DNA of 54,936 nt from NCBI RefSeq assembly GCF_000686605.1, contig NZ_JMLC01000014.1, forward strand, positions 1-54,936, in the 5' to 3' direction. Each line of letters starts with the position of its first letter. Position 1 is the stretch's first letter. Origin of the DNA: Streptococcus sobrinus DSM 20742 = ATCC 33478 (lineage in GTDB: Bacteria > Bacillota > Bacilli > Lactobacillales > Streptococcaceae). The notes beneath the pieces were generated by a model. That model had not been told where the DNA came from and did not search any database. It saw only the letters and a list, made by a program, of their open reading frames with translations. The translations under genes were made by a program, and so were the position numbers. Positions 22,204 through 31,077 of this stretch are shown in pieces.

Positions 22204-22656
22204 ATGAAAAAAATTAAATCACTTATTATTTGGGCTTGGAATAATGAAGCCATGAAGTACCTCTTTTTTGGTGGATTAGCGACCATGGTCTATATGATTA
22301 GTCGTTTCACCATCTTTTCTCTGACTAACATGCCCTTGGTTGCAACTGTCTCAGCTAATGCAATCGCAATTATCTTTGCCTTTGTAACTAATGATATCTG
22401 GGTCTTTAATCAGGCTCGCCCTGGCTGGCCGGCTCGCTTTGTTAAGTTCGTCTCAGCCCGACTAGTTACCCTAGTGTTGGATTTTGGGATGACTTTTATC
22501 TTTGTCAAGACCTATCCCCATATTATCGGTCAATTCGTAGGTGATAATATTCATGTTGTCGATACTATCGTTGGGGCTATCAGTCAGGTTCTGATTATTC
22601 TGCTCAACTATATCTTCAGCAAACTCTTCGTCTTTGATAATAAGAAAACTGACTAG
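22204..22656 (+). CDS. GtrA-family membrane protein
   Basis: 150 residues with four predicted transmembrane helices (about 18-38, 44-64, 80-102, 115-138), the GtrA/DPMS-like arrangement. YLFFGGLATMVYMISRF and FVTNDIWVFN are typical. GtrA proteins are thought to help move lipid-linked sugars across the membrane for glycosylation of wall polymers or polysaccharide; no partner glycosyltransferase lies here. It is monocistronic, has a terminator right after it, and has no ribosome site before the start codon. Confidence 0.85.
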   Translation: MKKIKSLIIWAWNNEAMKYLFFGGLATMVYMISRFTIFSLTNMPLVATVSANAIAIIFAFVTNDIWVFNQARPGWPARFVKFVSARLVTLVLDFGMTFIFVKTYPHIIGQFVGDNIHVVDTIVGAISQVLIILLNYIFSKLFVFDNKKTD

Positions 22657-22664
22657 ATGACATT

Positions 22665-22704
22665 AAAAAGACTGGCTTCTCTTGAATGAGAGGTCAGTCT
22701 TTTT
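22665..22704. terminator. Bidirectional terminator between the GtrA-like gene and budA
   Basis: Stem AAAAAGACTGGC/GTCAGTCTTTTT with inner TCTC/GAGA; A-run on the left and T-run on the right, so it can serve both converging genes. Confidence 0.87.
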
Positions 22705-22738
22705 ATCACTAGATTGGCCGACAGAGCTTATCATCTTT

Positions 22739-23458
22739 CTACTCAGATTTATTGATATCTTCCTTCAATTCGTCCAAGTTAAACTTGGCAAAGAGATAGT
22801 TGCGGTCCTGAACTGGGAAGCGTTGATCCAACTGATCAACCGGACCGATTTCAACGGTACCATCAGTCATGACGAAATCCATAACATGTCCACCAAAGGA
22901 GAAATCATCGGAAATAAAATGAATGTGGTAGCCCGCTACGCTTACACCGTGGAACATTTCTGGAGTCCAAAAACCAACGATAGTTCCTGTGACATCTTCA
23001 GCCGTGTATTCAGGTTGGCGGTTAGCAACCTCCGCAAATTTTTCTCCGCTTTTTGCCTCGGGAATCATACGGACGTGCATGTGCTTGAAATGGCCCTTAA
23101 TTTTAATGGAACGAAAGAGATTGGCCCCATCGTAGTAGGATTCAATTCTTTCTTCCAATTCTTTATCTGTTGTTTCGTAGCGCTGTTTAAAGACAACTTC
23201 TGCATGGTGGGGAACAACCGCTGCATAGGGAACCTTGGTATCTGGAGCCACTTCAACAACCTTGAGCTGGCCGTTCTTACTAGTCGTTTGATAGGCCTTC
23301 CCATCAAGAACTACCAATTCTCCATCAATAGAATCCAGCGTTCCAATCCCCAAATCACCGTGTTTCAATAATTCACCGATGGTTAAAGAGCCATCAAAGA
23401 GACCGGCAAAGAGGGCATTCAGAGTATTATACTGAAAAAGTTTAATGACATCAGCCAT
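22739..23458 (-). CDS. budA: Alpha-acetolactate decarboxylase
   Basis: 239 residues. Converts 2-acetolactate to acetoin; zinc enzyme. Family features visible are YQYNTLNALFAGLFDG at the N-terminus, HHAEVVF, and the zinc-binding stretch HFKHMHVR plus GYHIHFISDDFSFGGHV (His residues as ligands). It lies 78 bases after alsS, forming the acetoin branch that removes pyruvate without acid production. Also known as aldB/alsD. Confidence 0.95.
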   Translation of the reverse strand: MADVIKLFQYNTLNALFAGLFDGSLTIGELLKHGDLGIGTLDSIDGELVVLDGKAYQTTSKNGQLKVVEVAPDTKVPYAAVVPHHAEVVFKQRYETTDKELEERIESYYDGANLFRSIKIKGHFKHMHVRMIPEAKSGEKFAEVANRQPEYTAEDVTGTIVGFWTPEMFHGVSVAGYHIHFISDDFSFGGHVMDFVMTDGTVEIGPVDQLDQRFPVQDRNYLFAKFNLDELKEDINKSE

Positions 23459-23536
23459 GTCTTTTCTATCCTTCTTTCTTTTGTGCTTGTCAACCGCCTG
23501 TTCTAGGCTTGAGCCTGAGCAAAACGTAGACAGGCC

Positions 23537-25210
23537 TTAATAGAATTCTTCTGGTAAGATGGTTTCAGCTAGAGCCGTATTGTCCTTGTAGTCAATTGGA
23601 ATATCAATTAAAACAGGACCTTGGTCAGCATCTACCAGAGCTTGCTTGAGGGTCGCTTGGAAACTGTCCTTGCTATCCACGCGATAACCCTTGGCACCGA
23701 AACTCTCTGCATATTTTACAAAATCAACTGGGCCAAAGTCAATCCCTGAAGCACGGCCGTACTTTTTCTCTTCTTGGAATTTAACCATGTCGTACTTACC
23801 ATCATTCCAAATGATATGAACAATGGGCAATTTGAGACGGACAGCTGTTTCCAACTCTTGGGCAGAGAAGAGGAAGCCACCATCACCAGAGATGGAGACA
23901 ACCTTGGTATTTGGTCTGAGGAGAGCTGCGGAAATGGCCCAAGGCAGGGCTACTCCTAGTGTTTGCATCCCGTTTGAAAAGAGCAAATGACGAGCTTCAT
24001 AGGACTTGAAGTAACGGGCCATCCAGATATAGTGACTACCCACATCGACAGTCACTGTCATATCATCAGTGACATTGTCCTGCAGTACTTCGATAACATC
24101 CAGAGGGTGGATAAGACCAGCTTGGGAATTAGTATCGAATTTGAGGTCACCAGCCATTTCTTTCTTCAGTTTTTTCAAATACTCAACAGAGCCAGTTGGC
24201 AATTGATAGCCTGAAATGGCAGGCAAAAGCAAATCAAGGGTTTCTTCAATATTACCAATCAATTCCCGTTCTGGTTGGAAATAGGTATCAATTTCAGCTG
24301 TGTCCGTATCAATGACGACAATCCGAGCAGAAATTTCTGCATTCCAGTTACGAGCTTCGTATTCGATGGGGTCATAACCAATGGCAATAACTAAGTCAGA
24401 GCGTTTGAGCAACATATCTCCTGGTTGGTTGCGGAAAAGGCCCACCCGGCCGAAGAAGGTTTCTTCTTCCAAGTCACGTGAGACAATTCCAGCCCCTTGG
24501 AAGGTTTCGACAACTGGTAATTTCACCGCTTCTAAGAGACGGCGGAGAGCTCCCGTTACGCGACTGCTGGAGGCACCATTCCCCAAAAGGAGAACGGGGA
24601 GGGCTGCATTGCGAATGGCTTGAGCCAAATAGTTAATGTCATCAACAGAAGCTGAACCCATCTTTGGGTCGGTCAGGGGCTTGATAGCCTTGACAGAGAC
24701 TTGGCTATCGGTAACATCCTGCGGGATAGAAATGAAACTAGCTCCTGGCTTGCCCAGTTTGGCATAACGGTAGGCGTTGGCCAAGGATTCAGAAATGGTA
24801 TCAGGTTCTTGAACTTCTGCCGCATACTTAGTAATAGGTGCCATCATGGCTACATTGTTCATAGACTGGTGAGCCCGTTTGAGGAGGTCAGACCGCTTAA
24901 CTTGGCCGCCGATAGCTAGAACTGGATCGCCTTCATCAGTTGCTGTCACCAGACCTGTAGCCATGTTGGACACCCCTGGTCCTGAGGTAGCAATAACAAC
25001 TCCTGGTTCACCTGTTATTCGGCCAACACCTTGAGCCATGAAGACTGCATTTTGTTCGTGGCGAGCCACAATCAACTCAGGTCCCTTGTCCTCGAGGGTA
25101 TCAAAGACGCGGTCAATCTTGGCACCTGGAATCCCAAAAACGTACTTGACATCGTGGTTAATGAGACTATCAACGACTAGATCAGCCCCATAATTTTTTT
25201 CTTCAGACAT
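23537..25210 (-). CDS. alsS: Catabolic acetolactate synthase
   Basis: 557 residues. ThDP enzyme that condenses two pyruvates to 2-acetolactate. The conserved Glu of the PYR domain is in [13 protein letters not shown]; the ThDP/Mg motif is [16 protein letters not shown] with the Asn in WNDGKYDM. The lack of an adjacent ilvN regulatory subunit and pairing with budA point to the catabolic, FAD-independent type. The leader contains an intrinsic terminator between promoter and start codon. The ribosome site is weak (AGTTAGGTAAAC). Confidence 0.96.
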   Translation of the reverse strand: MSEEKNYGADLVVDSLINHDVKYVFGIPGAKIDRVFDTLEDKGPELIVARHEQNAVFMAQGVGRITGEPGVVIATSGPGVSNMATGLVTATDEGDPVLAIGGQVKRSDLLKRAHQSMNNVAMMAPITKYAAEVQEPDTISESLANAYRYAKLGKPGASFISIPQDVTDSQVSVKAIKPLTDPKMGSASVDDINYLAQAIRNAALPVLLLGNGASSSRVTGALRRLLEAVKLPVVETFQGAGIVSRDLEEETFFGRVGLFRNQPGDMLLKRSDLVIAIGYDPIEYEARNWNAEISARIVVIDTDTAEIDTYFQPERELIGNIEETLDLLLPAISGYQLPTGSVEYLKKLKKEMAGDLKFDTNSQAGLIHPLDVIEVLQDNVTDDMTVTVDVGSHYIWMARYFKSYEARHLLFSNGMQTLGVALPWAISAALLRPNTKVVSISGDGGFLFSAQELETAVRLKLPIVHIIWNDGKYDMVKFQEEKKYGRASGIDFGPVDFVKYAESFGAKGYRVDSKDSFQATLKQALVDADQGPVLIDIPIDYKDNTALAETILPEEFY

Positions 25211-25234
25211 ATGTTTACCTAACTTTCTAACAAT

Positions 25235-25281
25235 AAAAAGGAAGCTCTCGTGATATTGAAAATTTCACAAAGTTTCCTTTT
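25235..25281 (-). terminator. Intrinsic terminator inside the alsS leader (candidate attenuator)
   Basis: Minus-strand stem AAAGGAA...TTGTGA pairing with TCACGA...TTCCTTT around an A/T-rich loop, followed by TTTTTATTG. It lies downstream of a TATAAT (25309-25304) and ends 25 bases before the alsS ATG, so full termination would silence alsS. Confidence 0.7.
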
Positions 25282-25303
25282 GTTTTCTACATCATGTAAA
25301 TCA

Positions 25304-25309
25304 ATTATA
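25304..25309 (-). promoter_or_regulatory. -10 box of alsS
   Basis: Minus strand TGCTATAAT (extended -10). A TAGAAA 17 bases upstream could be a weak -35. Leader of roughly 90 bases. Confidence 0.6.
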
Positions 25310-25413
25310 GCACGTTTTTTCAACTTTTCTAGTCCCAAAGTTTGTGATTTTTTGAACATCGAAAATGACTAAATTGGAAGGAGGCCTTTCAGTCTCAAAT
25401 CTTCTTTATTAGT

Positions 25414-26622
25414 TTAATCTTCCAAAAACTCAGCCATATTCATATCATCTGGAATCAATTCGAGGTAGTGCTGGGCGATTTGACGGGCCTGATCGCGATA
25501 GCCAAATTCTCTTAGAATATAGGCATAATCCTGGAGGAATTCTGGATTATCCTTAAGGTCCTCAGCGATAGCTTGGAAATGTTCCAGGGCCTCTTCTTCT
25601 CGGTCTAGGGCTTGATAGGCCTTGGCCAGGTTCCACTTGGTCAGGACACTGTCAATATCTTCTTGCTCCAGAGCCAGGACATCCGGGTAGCGCTCTTCTT
25701 CCAGATAGAGATTGGAGAGTCGCATGAGCACATCCTCAAGATCCTCAGCCAAATCCTTAGCTGATAGGAGATATTTCTCAGCTGTCCTGCTATCGTGATT
25801 TTCATAGGAAAGCTGAGAGGCCAAAAGCAGGAGCCGACTATCAAATTCATTCTTGGATAGGCCCTGTTGGGCTAGCTTGAGGGCCTCTTCAATCTTGTGC
25901 TCGGCATGCAGGGAGAGGGCGTAAACATATTCATAACCCTCAAAATCAGGATTCATGGTATCCAGCTGTTTGAAATAAAGATTGGCCTTTTGGTAATCTT
26001 CTTGGTCGTAGAGAATACTTGCCAACTCAAAGACAGTGGCGTCATCATATTCAATCTGAACAGCCTTTTCCAGAAATTCCACTGCGGCTTCAAATTTTCC
26101 TAGACCAGCATAGGCACGCCCAATCCGCTGATAGGTAGATATGCCTGTTGCTTCTAAAATTTCTCGATTGTCCAGCTGGGCATATTCTTTGATGGCTTGG
26201 TCATAATTAGCCAGTTGATAATCTAGTTCAGCTAGGCCAAAAAGAACCAAGGGTTCTTCGCTGATTTGCCAGGCTTCCAGTATCTTTTCGCGAGCCACAT
26301 CGCTCAAGCCTTCCATATCGTAGAGGTCAGCCATGACCATCAGGGCGGAGAGATAATTCTCATCCTCGGAACTAATCCTGTCTAGATAGCCGAAGGCCTC
26401 CTCTAGCTGGCCGTCTTCGGCTGCAATCTGGGCCAGATTAATAGCTACTTCAGGATAAGAAGCTAATTCCTGCAGATAAATTTCCTTGGCTTGGGGTAAA
26501 AAGCCAATACTTTCTAAGTATTGGGCTAGGGACAAAAGAGTCTCGGCATCATCGTCTGCCAAGGCTTTCTTGAAATATCTATTAGCGTGATTCAAGTCTC
26601 CCTGATCTAGAGAGGCAATCAT
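25414..26622 (-). CDS. Tetratricopeptide-repeat protein
   Basis: 402 residues from the ATG at 26622, eight bases after the stop of the upstream gene. The frame extends further upstream but only inside the neighbour. A GTG six codons earlier (26640) directly after AGGAAC is possible. The protein is all-helical with about ten TPR-like units, e.g. LFGLAELDYQLANYDQAIKEYAQL, YQRIGRAYAGLGKFEAAVEF and LYDQEDYQKANLYFKQL (each conserved pattern A-x-x-x-G-x-x-x-x-A). It has no signal peptide, so it is likely a cytoplasmic scaffold. The partner is unknown. It is co-transcribed with the AI-2E-family transporter. Confidence 0.85.
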   Translation of the reverse strand: MIASLDQGDLNHANRYFKKALADDDAETLLSLAQYLESIGFLPQAKEIYLQELASYPEVAINLAQIAAEDGQLEEAFGYLDRISSEDENYLSALMVMADLYDMEGLSDVAREKILEAWQISEEPLVLFGLAELDYQLANYDQAIKEYAQLDNREILEATGISTYQRIGRAYAGLGKFEAAVEFLEKAVQIEYDDATVFELASILYDQEDYQKANLYFKQLDTMNPDFEGYEYVYALSLHAEHKIEEALKLAQQGLSKNEFDSRLLLLASQLSYENHDSRTAEKYLLSAKDLAEDLEDVLMRLSNLYLEEERYPDVLALEQEDIDSVLTKWNLAKAYQALDREEEALEHFQAIAEDLKDNPEFLQDYAYILREFGYRDQARQIAQHYLELIPDDMNMAEFLED

Positions 26623-26629
26623 TTTTTCA

Positions 26630-27796
26630 CTATTTAGCACGTTCCTGCTCACTTTCTTCATTATAAAGACCACTGAAATTGCGGTACCAGTCAAAGATTT
26701 CCTTGACAACAACCTTGAGGGCTGAATAGACAGGGATTCCCAAAAGCACTCCCCAGATACCAAAGACAGATCCAGATGCCAAGAGGATAAAAAGAATCAT
26801 GATGGGATGGATGCTGAGCTTGGAACCCAAAACCAGAGGCGAAACGAAACGGCCTTCAATGGTCTGTTCAATTGCAAAAACAATCAAAACCTTGACCAGC
26901 ATCAAAGGACCTTCAACCAGACCCAAGATAATGGCTGGCAACATAGCCAGAAAGCTCCCCAAATAGGGAATCAGATTCAGGCAACCTGCCAGAATTCCCA
27001 AGGCAACAGCATAGCGAAGGTCAATCAGACTGAACATGATGGAAAACATGATACCAACTACGATGGCCACCGTCACTTGCCCCTGCACATAGCCCTGCCA
27101 CTGGGAATTGACATCGCTGATAATCCGAGATAAGGGCGTCCGCCATTTGACAGGGAAGGTCTTGAGAATGGAGCCTTTAAGTTTATCACTGTCCCGCAAG
27201 AGATAAAAGACGATAAAGGGCATCATGATGATGGCAATAGCCACTCTGGTGACAGCTGAAGCGAAATCACCCGCCCAGCTCACGATGTTCTTAGAAAAAT
27301 TCTCGGCATAGCCAATAGCCTTACTACTGTAATTATTGACCCAGTCTTCAAGTTGAGGGCGAATAGCCTCAAAACGATTATCGGCAATAATCTGATTAAC
27401 CTGTCTTTCGACTGATTTGATATAGTGGGGCAGGTTATTGATGAAGGACATGATTTGATCCTGCAACATTGGGAAAAAGCTGGAGCCCCCCCAAATTAGG
27501 AGGCCTGCAATAACCAGATAGACCAAACTGATAGCCGTGACCCGATTGATAGGCAGATGTTTTTCCACAAAATTAACAATCGGCTTGAGCAGATAATAAA
27601 GCAAGACCGAAATGACAATGGGCAGCATGATGACGGTCAAGAAACCTGCTAGAGCCGTGAAGATAAAGCCTATTCTAGTCAAAAGGTAGAGGGTCAGAAA
27701 GGTCAAAATCATAATGACCAAGGCAGAGACAAAGCGATTATCAACGACCCACTTATAAAACCAGCTCTCGTAAAATTTTTCGTTTTTCTTATCCAT
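26630..27796 (-). CDS. AI-2E family transporter (PerM-like)
   Basis: 388 residues, about seven or eight transmembrane helices: a hairpin at 20-70, a long soluble segment with amphipathic helices (about 120-200), and a C-terminal bundle including GILAGCLNLIPYLGSFLAMLPAI and GSVFGIWGVLLGIPVYS, the family signature. Members have been linked to export of AI-2 or Na+/H+ antiport; the substrate here cannot be assigned. Followed with 7 bases by the TPR gene; preceded by mutX with 8 bases, so mutX-transporter-TPR look like an operon. Confidence 0.9.
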   Translation of the reverse strand: MDKKNEKFYESWFYKWVVDNRFVSALVIMILTFLTLYLLTRIGFIFTALAGFLTVIMLPIVISVLLYYLLKPIVNFVEKHLPINRVTAISLVYLVIAGLLIWGGSSFFPMLQDQIMSFINNLPHYIKSVERQVNQIIADNRFEAIRPQLEDWVNNYSSKAIGYAENFSKNIVSWAGDFASAVTRVAIAIIMMPFIVFYLLRDSDKLKGSILKTFPVKWRTPLSRIISDVNSQWQGYVQGQVTVAIVVGIMFSIMFSLIDLRYAVALGILAGCLNLIPYLGSFLAMLPAIILGLVEGPLMLVKVLIVFAIEQTIEGRFVSPLVLGSKLSIHPIMILFILLASGSVFGIWGVLLGIPVYSALKVVVKEIFDWYRNFSGLYNEESEQERAK

Positions 27797-27804
27797 GATT
27801 TTCC

Positions 27805-28287
27805 TTATTTATCGTAAAATGTGACACTTTTTTCAACCAGCTGACCAGCTGAGTCGTAGGCAAACTTTGCTGAGAAGAAGGGACGGTCTTCCAAAATCCA
27901 TTTAAAGATTTCATAGTCCCCTTCCCAGGTGGGCTTGGAGAGGACCTGGTCATAAGGAACCCATTCAAGAGTGCCTTCCCGCGACTCCTCATCAGAAATC
28001 AGTTCTCCCTCAAAATCTGTCACCTTAAAGACATAGGTGTACCAATCATGACCTGGCGTAAATTCAGGGAAGGTAATGATTCCCTTGAAATCCATGTCCT
28101 TGACGGTAAAATGGGTTTCCTCGAAAATCTCTCTCTTAGCACACTCATCTGGGCTTTCTCCTGCTTCCAACTTGCCTCCAACAGAAATCCACTTGCCCTC
28201 ATGGACATCATTGGGTTTCTTGTTGCGGAGCATGAGCAGAAGTTCTTTTCCGTTATCAATGTAACAAATGGTTGCTAGCTTGGTCAT
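27805..28287 (-). CDS. mutX: NUDIX hydrolase, 8-oxo-dGTP diphosphatase type
   Basis: 160 residues from the ATG at 28287, which has AGAAGG six bases upstream; the ATG five codons earlier lacks a site. Closely resembles streptococcal MutX, which removes oxidised dGTP from the nucleotide pool. Nudix box at residues 38-60: Gly38, Glu44, Arg52-Glu53 and Glu56-Glu57 are in place. The usual Gly near the end of the box is His59 (EETHF). Family phrases ITFPEFTPGHDWYTYVFKVTD and LSKPTWEGDYEIF are present. Confidence 0.92.
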   Translation of the reverse strand: MTKLATICYIDNGKELLLMLRNKKPNDVHEGKWISVGGKLEAGESPDECAKREIFEETHFTVKDMDFKGIITFPEFTPGHDWYTYVFKVTDFEGELISDEESREGTLEWVPYDQVLSKPTWEGDYEIFKWILEDRPFFSAKFAYDSAGQLVEKSVTFYDK

Positions 28288-28371
28288 AGAGCCTTCTTTC
28301 ATTACTTGCGATAGTATATTTATTTTAACAAAAAAATGCTATAATTTCTCTATAGAAATAAGGCTTGATGG

Positions 28372-28397
28372 TGGTTTGCGTTCTATCAGGCAAACCA
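28372..28397 (+). repeat. Inverted repeat in the lactonase leader
   Basis: TGGTTTGC and GCAAACCA, perfect 8-bp arms with a 10-base spacer, between the TATAAT at 28340-28345 and the start codon at 28422. It could be a leader hairpin or an operator. No T-run follows. Confidence 0.55.
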
Positions 28398-28421
28398 GTC
28401 AGCTAAAAAAGAAAGGCTCGC

Positions 28422-29438
28422 ATGGAAGAAATCTATTTTGGTACCTATACAAAACGACAGTCCCAAGGGATTTACAAGGCAGATTTTGATAATGAGACCG
28501 GGCAGCTGTCTAATCTGCAGCTAGTGGTCAGCCAGCAAAATCCAACTTATCTGACTTTTAGCAGCGATGACTGTCTCTACAGTATCGCTAGTGATAAGAA
28601 TCAAGGCGGAGCGGCTAGTTACACTCCTGATTTTCAGCCGCTCAACCAAATTCTTGAAGAAGGACCGGCTCCTTGCTATCTGGGCTCAGATGATAAGCGA
28701 GGCCTCCTTTTCTCTGCCAACTATCATACGGGCCAAGCCCTGATTTACAAACGTCAGGCTGATGGCCAGCTAGAGCTTGTTAATCGCATAGTCCACCAAG
28801 GCTCTGGGCCTCATGCCAACCAAAGTCATGCACGGATTCATTTTTCCGACATCAGTCCTGACCGTTACCTGATAACCTGTGATTTAGGGACAGACGAATT
28901 GACCAGCTATGCTATAAATGAGACTGGCCTGGTACAGCCTATTGATAATTATCAGTTTCCATCTGGGAGTGGCCCCCGCCATCTGACCTTCCACCCTATT
29001 TTCAAACATGCCTTTGTTGTCTGCGAATTGGATTCAACGGTTCATAATTTGATTTATCAAGGTTGTGGAAATTTTGAGGCTTACCAAACTATTACCACCC
29101 TGCCAGATGACTACAGCGGTTTTAACGCTCCTGCTGCTATTGAGGTCACTAGTGATGGCTGGTTCATCTATGTGTCCAATCGTGGCCACAATTCCATCGC
29201 CTGCTATCGCTTTATTCTGGATGGCTACATCCATTTGATTGATATTGTCCCCAGTCACGGTCAAACGCCAAGAGATATCTGCTTGACGGCTGACGAAAAG
29301 TATCTCTTGGTGGCTCATCAGGTTTCGGACAATGTGACCGTCTTCCAACGCCATCCAGAAACAGGCAGGTTGACTGAACTCAGCCATGATTTTCAAGTAT
29401 CCGAATCTGTTTGCCTAGTCAATCGGCCAAAGTCTTAA
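28422..29438 (+). CDS. pgl: 6-phosphogluconolactonase (YbhE-type beta-propeller)
   Basis: 338 residues. Lactonase family (PF10282), a seven-bladed propeller that hydrolyses 6-phosphogluconolactone in the pentose phosphate pathway. Signature features: SGPHANQSHARIHFSDISPD (substrate-site His/Asn), SGSGPRHLTFHPI, YVSNRGHNSIACYR and HGQTPRDICLTADEKYLLVAHQVSDNV, repeated blade motifs. It diverges from mutX across a 134-base region. Leader with TATAAT at 28340-28345 and AAGAAAGG ribosome site. Confidence 0.92.
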   Translation: MEEIYFGTYTKRQSQGIYKADFDNETGQLSNLQLVVSQQNPTYLTFSSDDCLYSIASDKNQGGAASYTPDFQPLNQILEEGPAPCYLGSDDKRGLLFSANYHTGQALIYKRQADGQLELVNRIVHQGSGPHANQSHARIHFSDISPDRYLITCDLGTDELTSYAINETGLVQPIDNYQFPSGSGPRHLTFHPIFKHAFVVCELDSTVHNLIYQGCGNFEAYQTITTLPDDYSGFNAPAAIEVTSDGWFIYVSNRGHNSIACYRFILDGYIHLIDIVPSHGQTPRDICLTADEKYLLVAHQVSDNVTVFQRHPETGRLTELSHDFQVSESVCLVNRPKS

Positions 29439-29520
29439 GGGACTGCGGGCTATGAGATTGACCAAAATATGGGCAGCCATAGCAGGTCGTCTCCAAACGG
29501 CCAAAGTCTAGTTCATAATC

Positions 29521-29570
29521 AGTCCTAAGCAACCGCCCCACAATAGTTGACTAGGGCAAAACTTGACCAC
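29521..29570 (-). repeat. Possible degenerate copy (D) of the hairpin element
   Basis: The minus strand reads TTTTGCCCTAGT, then about 18 bases later GGTTGCTTAGGACTGA, resembling the arms GCCCTAGT and TGTTGCTAAGAACGGA of copies A and B. The hairpin itself is not preserved. Low confidence. Confidence 0.25.
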
Positions 29571-29636
29571 TAGCTCCAAGGCATTGGAACAATGAAGCAG
29601 GCAATGCACCATTAATTTTAAAAAAGGGATGATAAC

Positions 29637-30449
29637 ATGTTCAAACCCATTTTAGGGCTCAAGGCTTCTGCCGATCCTCAGCAATTAGCCAGTCGCCTCC
29701 GCTACAAACCAGAGGTTTTTGAATTTTACACCAGCCAAGATGACTTTTCGAAAGAGGGCCTCAAACGTCTCGCAGAGGCGATTCTGCAGGTTCAAGACCA
29801 GGCTACTAGGCGGATCATCCTCCATCAGCCCATGAAGTATCAGGGGGAATTTCTGGAGATGATTACACCCCAGGAGATTCTGCCCGAGACCTACTACTTC
29901 CTAGAGAAGTCAACCAACGATTTGTTGGAACTGGCTTTTGACCATGACTGTCAGGTGCTAATTCATGGTTCCTATGAGCTTAAAAATCCCCAGGTGCTGG
30001 CTTACTATAAAACTTTGGAGCAGGCTCGCCAGACTTCCTTTGAACGTTTGGATTATTTTAGCCAGCTGGGTGGTCAGCGTATTCTTTTTGAAAATGGGAT
30101 TTCCCCCATATTTTTCTTTGGCGACCCCGATTATGACCAAGAAATTCTTAAGCGGGGCTACCGCCTGGCCTTTGACACCTCCCATGCTCTGATTAAGGCC
30201 CAAGGAAATAATCAGATCCTACTGGATTCGCTGGAAAGATTGAAAGCCAACATTCACTACTACCATTTGGTTGATAGTATGGGGATGACCCACGATAGCC
30301 TGACTCTGGGAGAAGGCATTACGGATTGGCCCCAAGTCTTGCAGCGACTCAACCCCAAGGCTTCTGCCATCTACGAAATTGTCGTCAAGGATGTCAATGA
30401 TCCCAAGGAACAGCTGGCCAGCCATGAGTTTTTAAGCAAGCTAGTTTGA
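29637..30449 (+). CDS. Sugar phosphate isomerase/epimerase-like TIM-barrel protein
   Basis: 270 residues. AP-endonuclease-2-like TIM barrel: metal-site-like elements are LIHGSYE, RILFENG (Glu), AFDTSHALI (Asp/His), NIHYYHLVDS (His) and IYEIVVKDV (Glu). The cytoplasmic enzyme's substrate is unknown. It has its own AAAGGG ribosome site and is 198 bases after the lactonase gene. No terminator is obvious between them, so co-transcription is possible. Confidence 0.8.
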   Translation: MFKPILGLKASADPQQLASRLRYKPEVFEFYTSQDDFSKEGLKRLAEAILQVQDQATRRIILHQPMKYQGEFLEMITPQEILPETYYFLEKSTNDLLELAFDHDCQVLIHGSYELKNPQVLAYYKTLEQARQTSFERLDYFSQLGGQRILFENGISPIFFFGDPDYDQEILKRGYRLAFDTSHALIKAQGNNQILLDSLERLKANIHYYHLVDSMGMTHDSLTLGEGITDWPQVLQRLNPKASAIYEIVVKDVNDPKEQLASHEFLSKLV

Positions 30450-30519
30450 TATTTAAAAGCTTTATGCTTTAATAAAAGAGTAAAAAGGCTCACGAGCCAT
30501 AAAATAAAGGAGAGAGACC

Positions 30520-30711
30520 ATGAATTCAAGTGAATTATTTAACCAAGTCAAGGAACTGATCGAGAAGAAAGACTTCTCGGCTGCTCAGAAATTTATCGAC
30601 CAACACAAGGACGACCTGGGTGATTATCTTGATAAGGCCAAGGACCTCTTGGCTGGTGTCAAAGGTGCCGATGGTGTTCTGGATAAAGTTAAAGGACTGT
30701 TTGGTAAATAA
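30520..30711 (+). CDS. Small helical protein, function unknown
   Basis: 63 residues, highly charged (Lys/Asp-rich), with two amphipathic helices (about 3-27 and 32-60, FIDQHKDDLGDYLDKAKDLL) and no membrane segment. Strong AAAGGAGAG ribosome site, a good intrinsic terminator after it, and a preceding hairpin GGCTC/GAGCC (30487-30498) support a real gene. I do not recognise a functional family. Confidence 0.75.
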   Translation: MNSSELFNQVKELIEKKDFSAAQKFIDQHKDDLGDYLDKAKDLLAGVKGADGVLDKVKGLFGK

Positions 30712-30726
30712 AGAAATTTTGATGAG

Positions 30727-30757
30727 AGGTGGGTCCTGTTGGACCTGCTTTTTTAGC
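30727..30757 (+). terminator. Terminator after the 63-residue protein gene
   Basis: Stem GGGTCC/GGACCT with loop TGTT, then CTTTTTT. Confidence 0.86.
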
Positions 30758-31050
30758 ATGACATGACCTCTCCAGAACTATCAGTCGAAAGTTCTGAACT
30801 TCAAAATGTAATAGGTCCAATGTGACAAGATAATCTACTAGGGCGAAAAATTGTCGAAGCTACTCCTTTTGCCATTGGTACCCAATGAGTGATAAAAATT
30901 GCTTTTATAGATTTGCACTTTGATTTCACCCCATTCTTGGTCACTAGAAAACCTTGAGCTTGCGAGTCTTTTTTGGCAACAGCTCGTCATCACTTGTCCA
31001 TTTGCTAGATGCCTCTACCTCCAAGAATCTAGCCTTTCATTTTCAAATTA
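30758..31050. other. Gene-free interval with one possible repeat remnant
   Basis: About 290 bases without a supported gene. On the minus strand near 30852-30825 it reads TTTTTCGCCCTAGTAGATT, similar to the left arm of intergenic repeat copy A, but the hairpin is absent (candidate copy C). Nothing else recognised. Confidence 0.45.
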
Positions 31051-31051
31051 A

Positions 31052-31077
31052 AAAGGGCGAGAAATTCTCAGCCCTTT
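31052..31077 (-). terminator. Terminator of the trmK-to-oxidase operon
   Basis: Minus-strand stem AAAGGGCTGAGAA/TTCTCGCCCTTT, then TTAATTTG, overlapping the stop codon of the FAD oxidase gene. Confidence 0.82.

Noticed and set aside
26623..26763. N-terminal extension of the TPR protein
   Set aside because: The extra residues are encoded inside the upstream transporter gene and look like shadow sequence.
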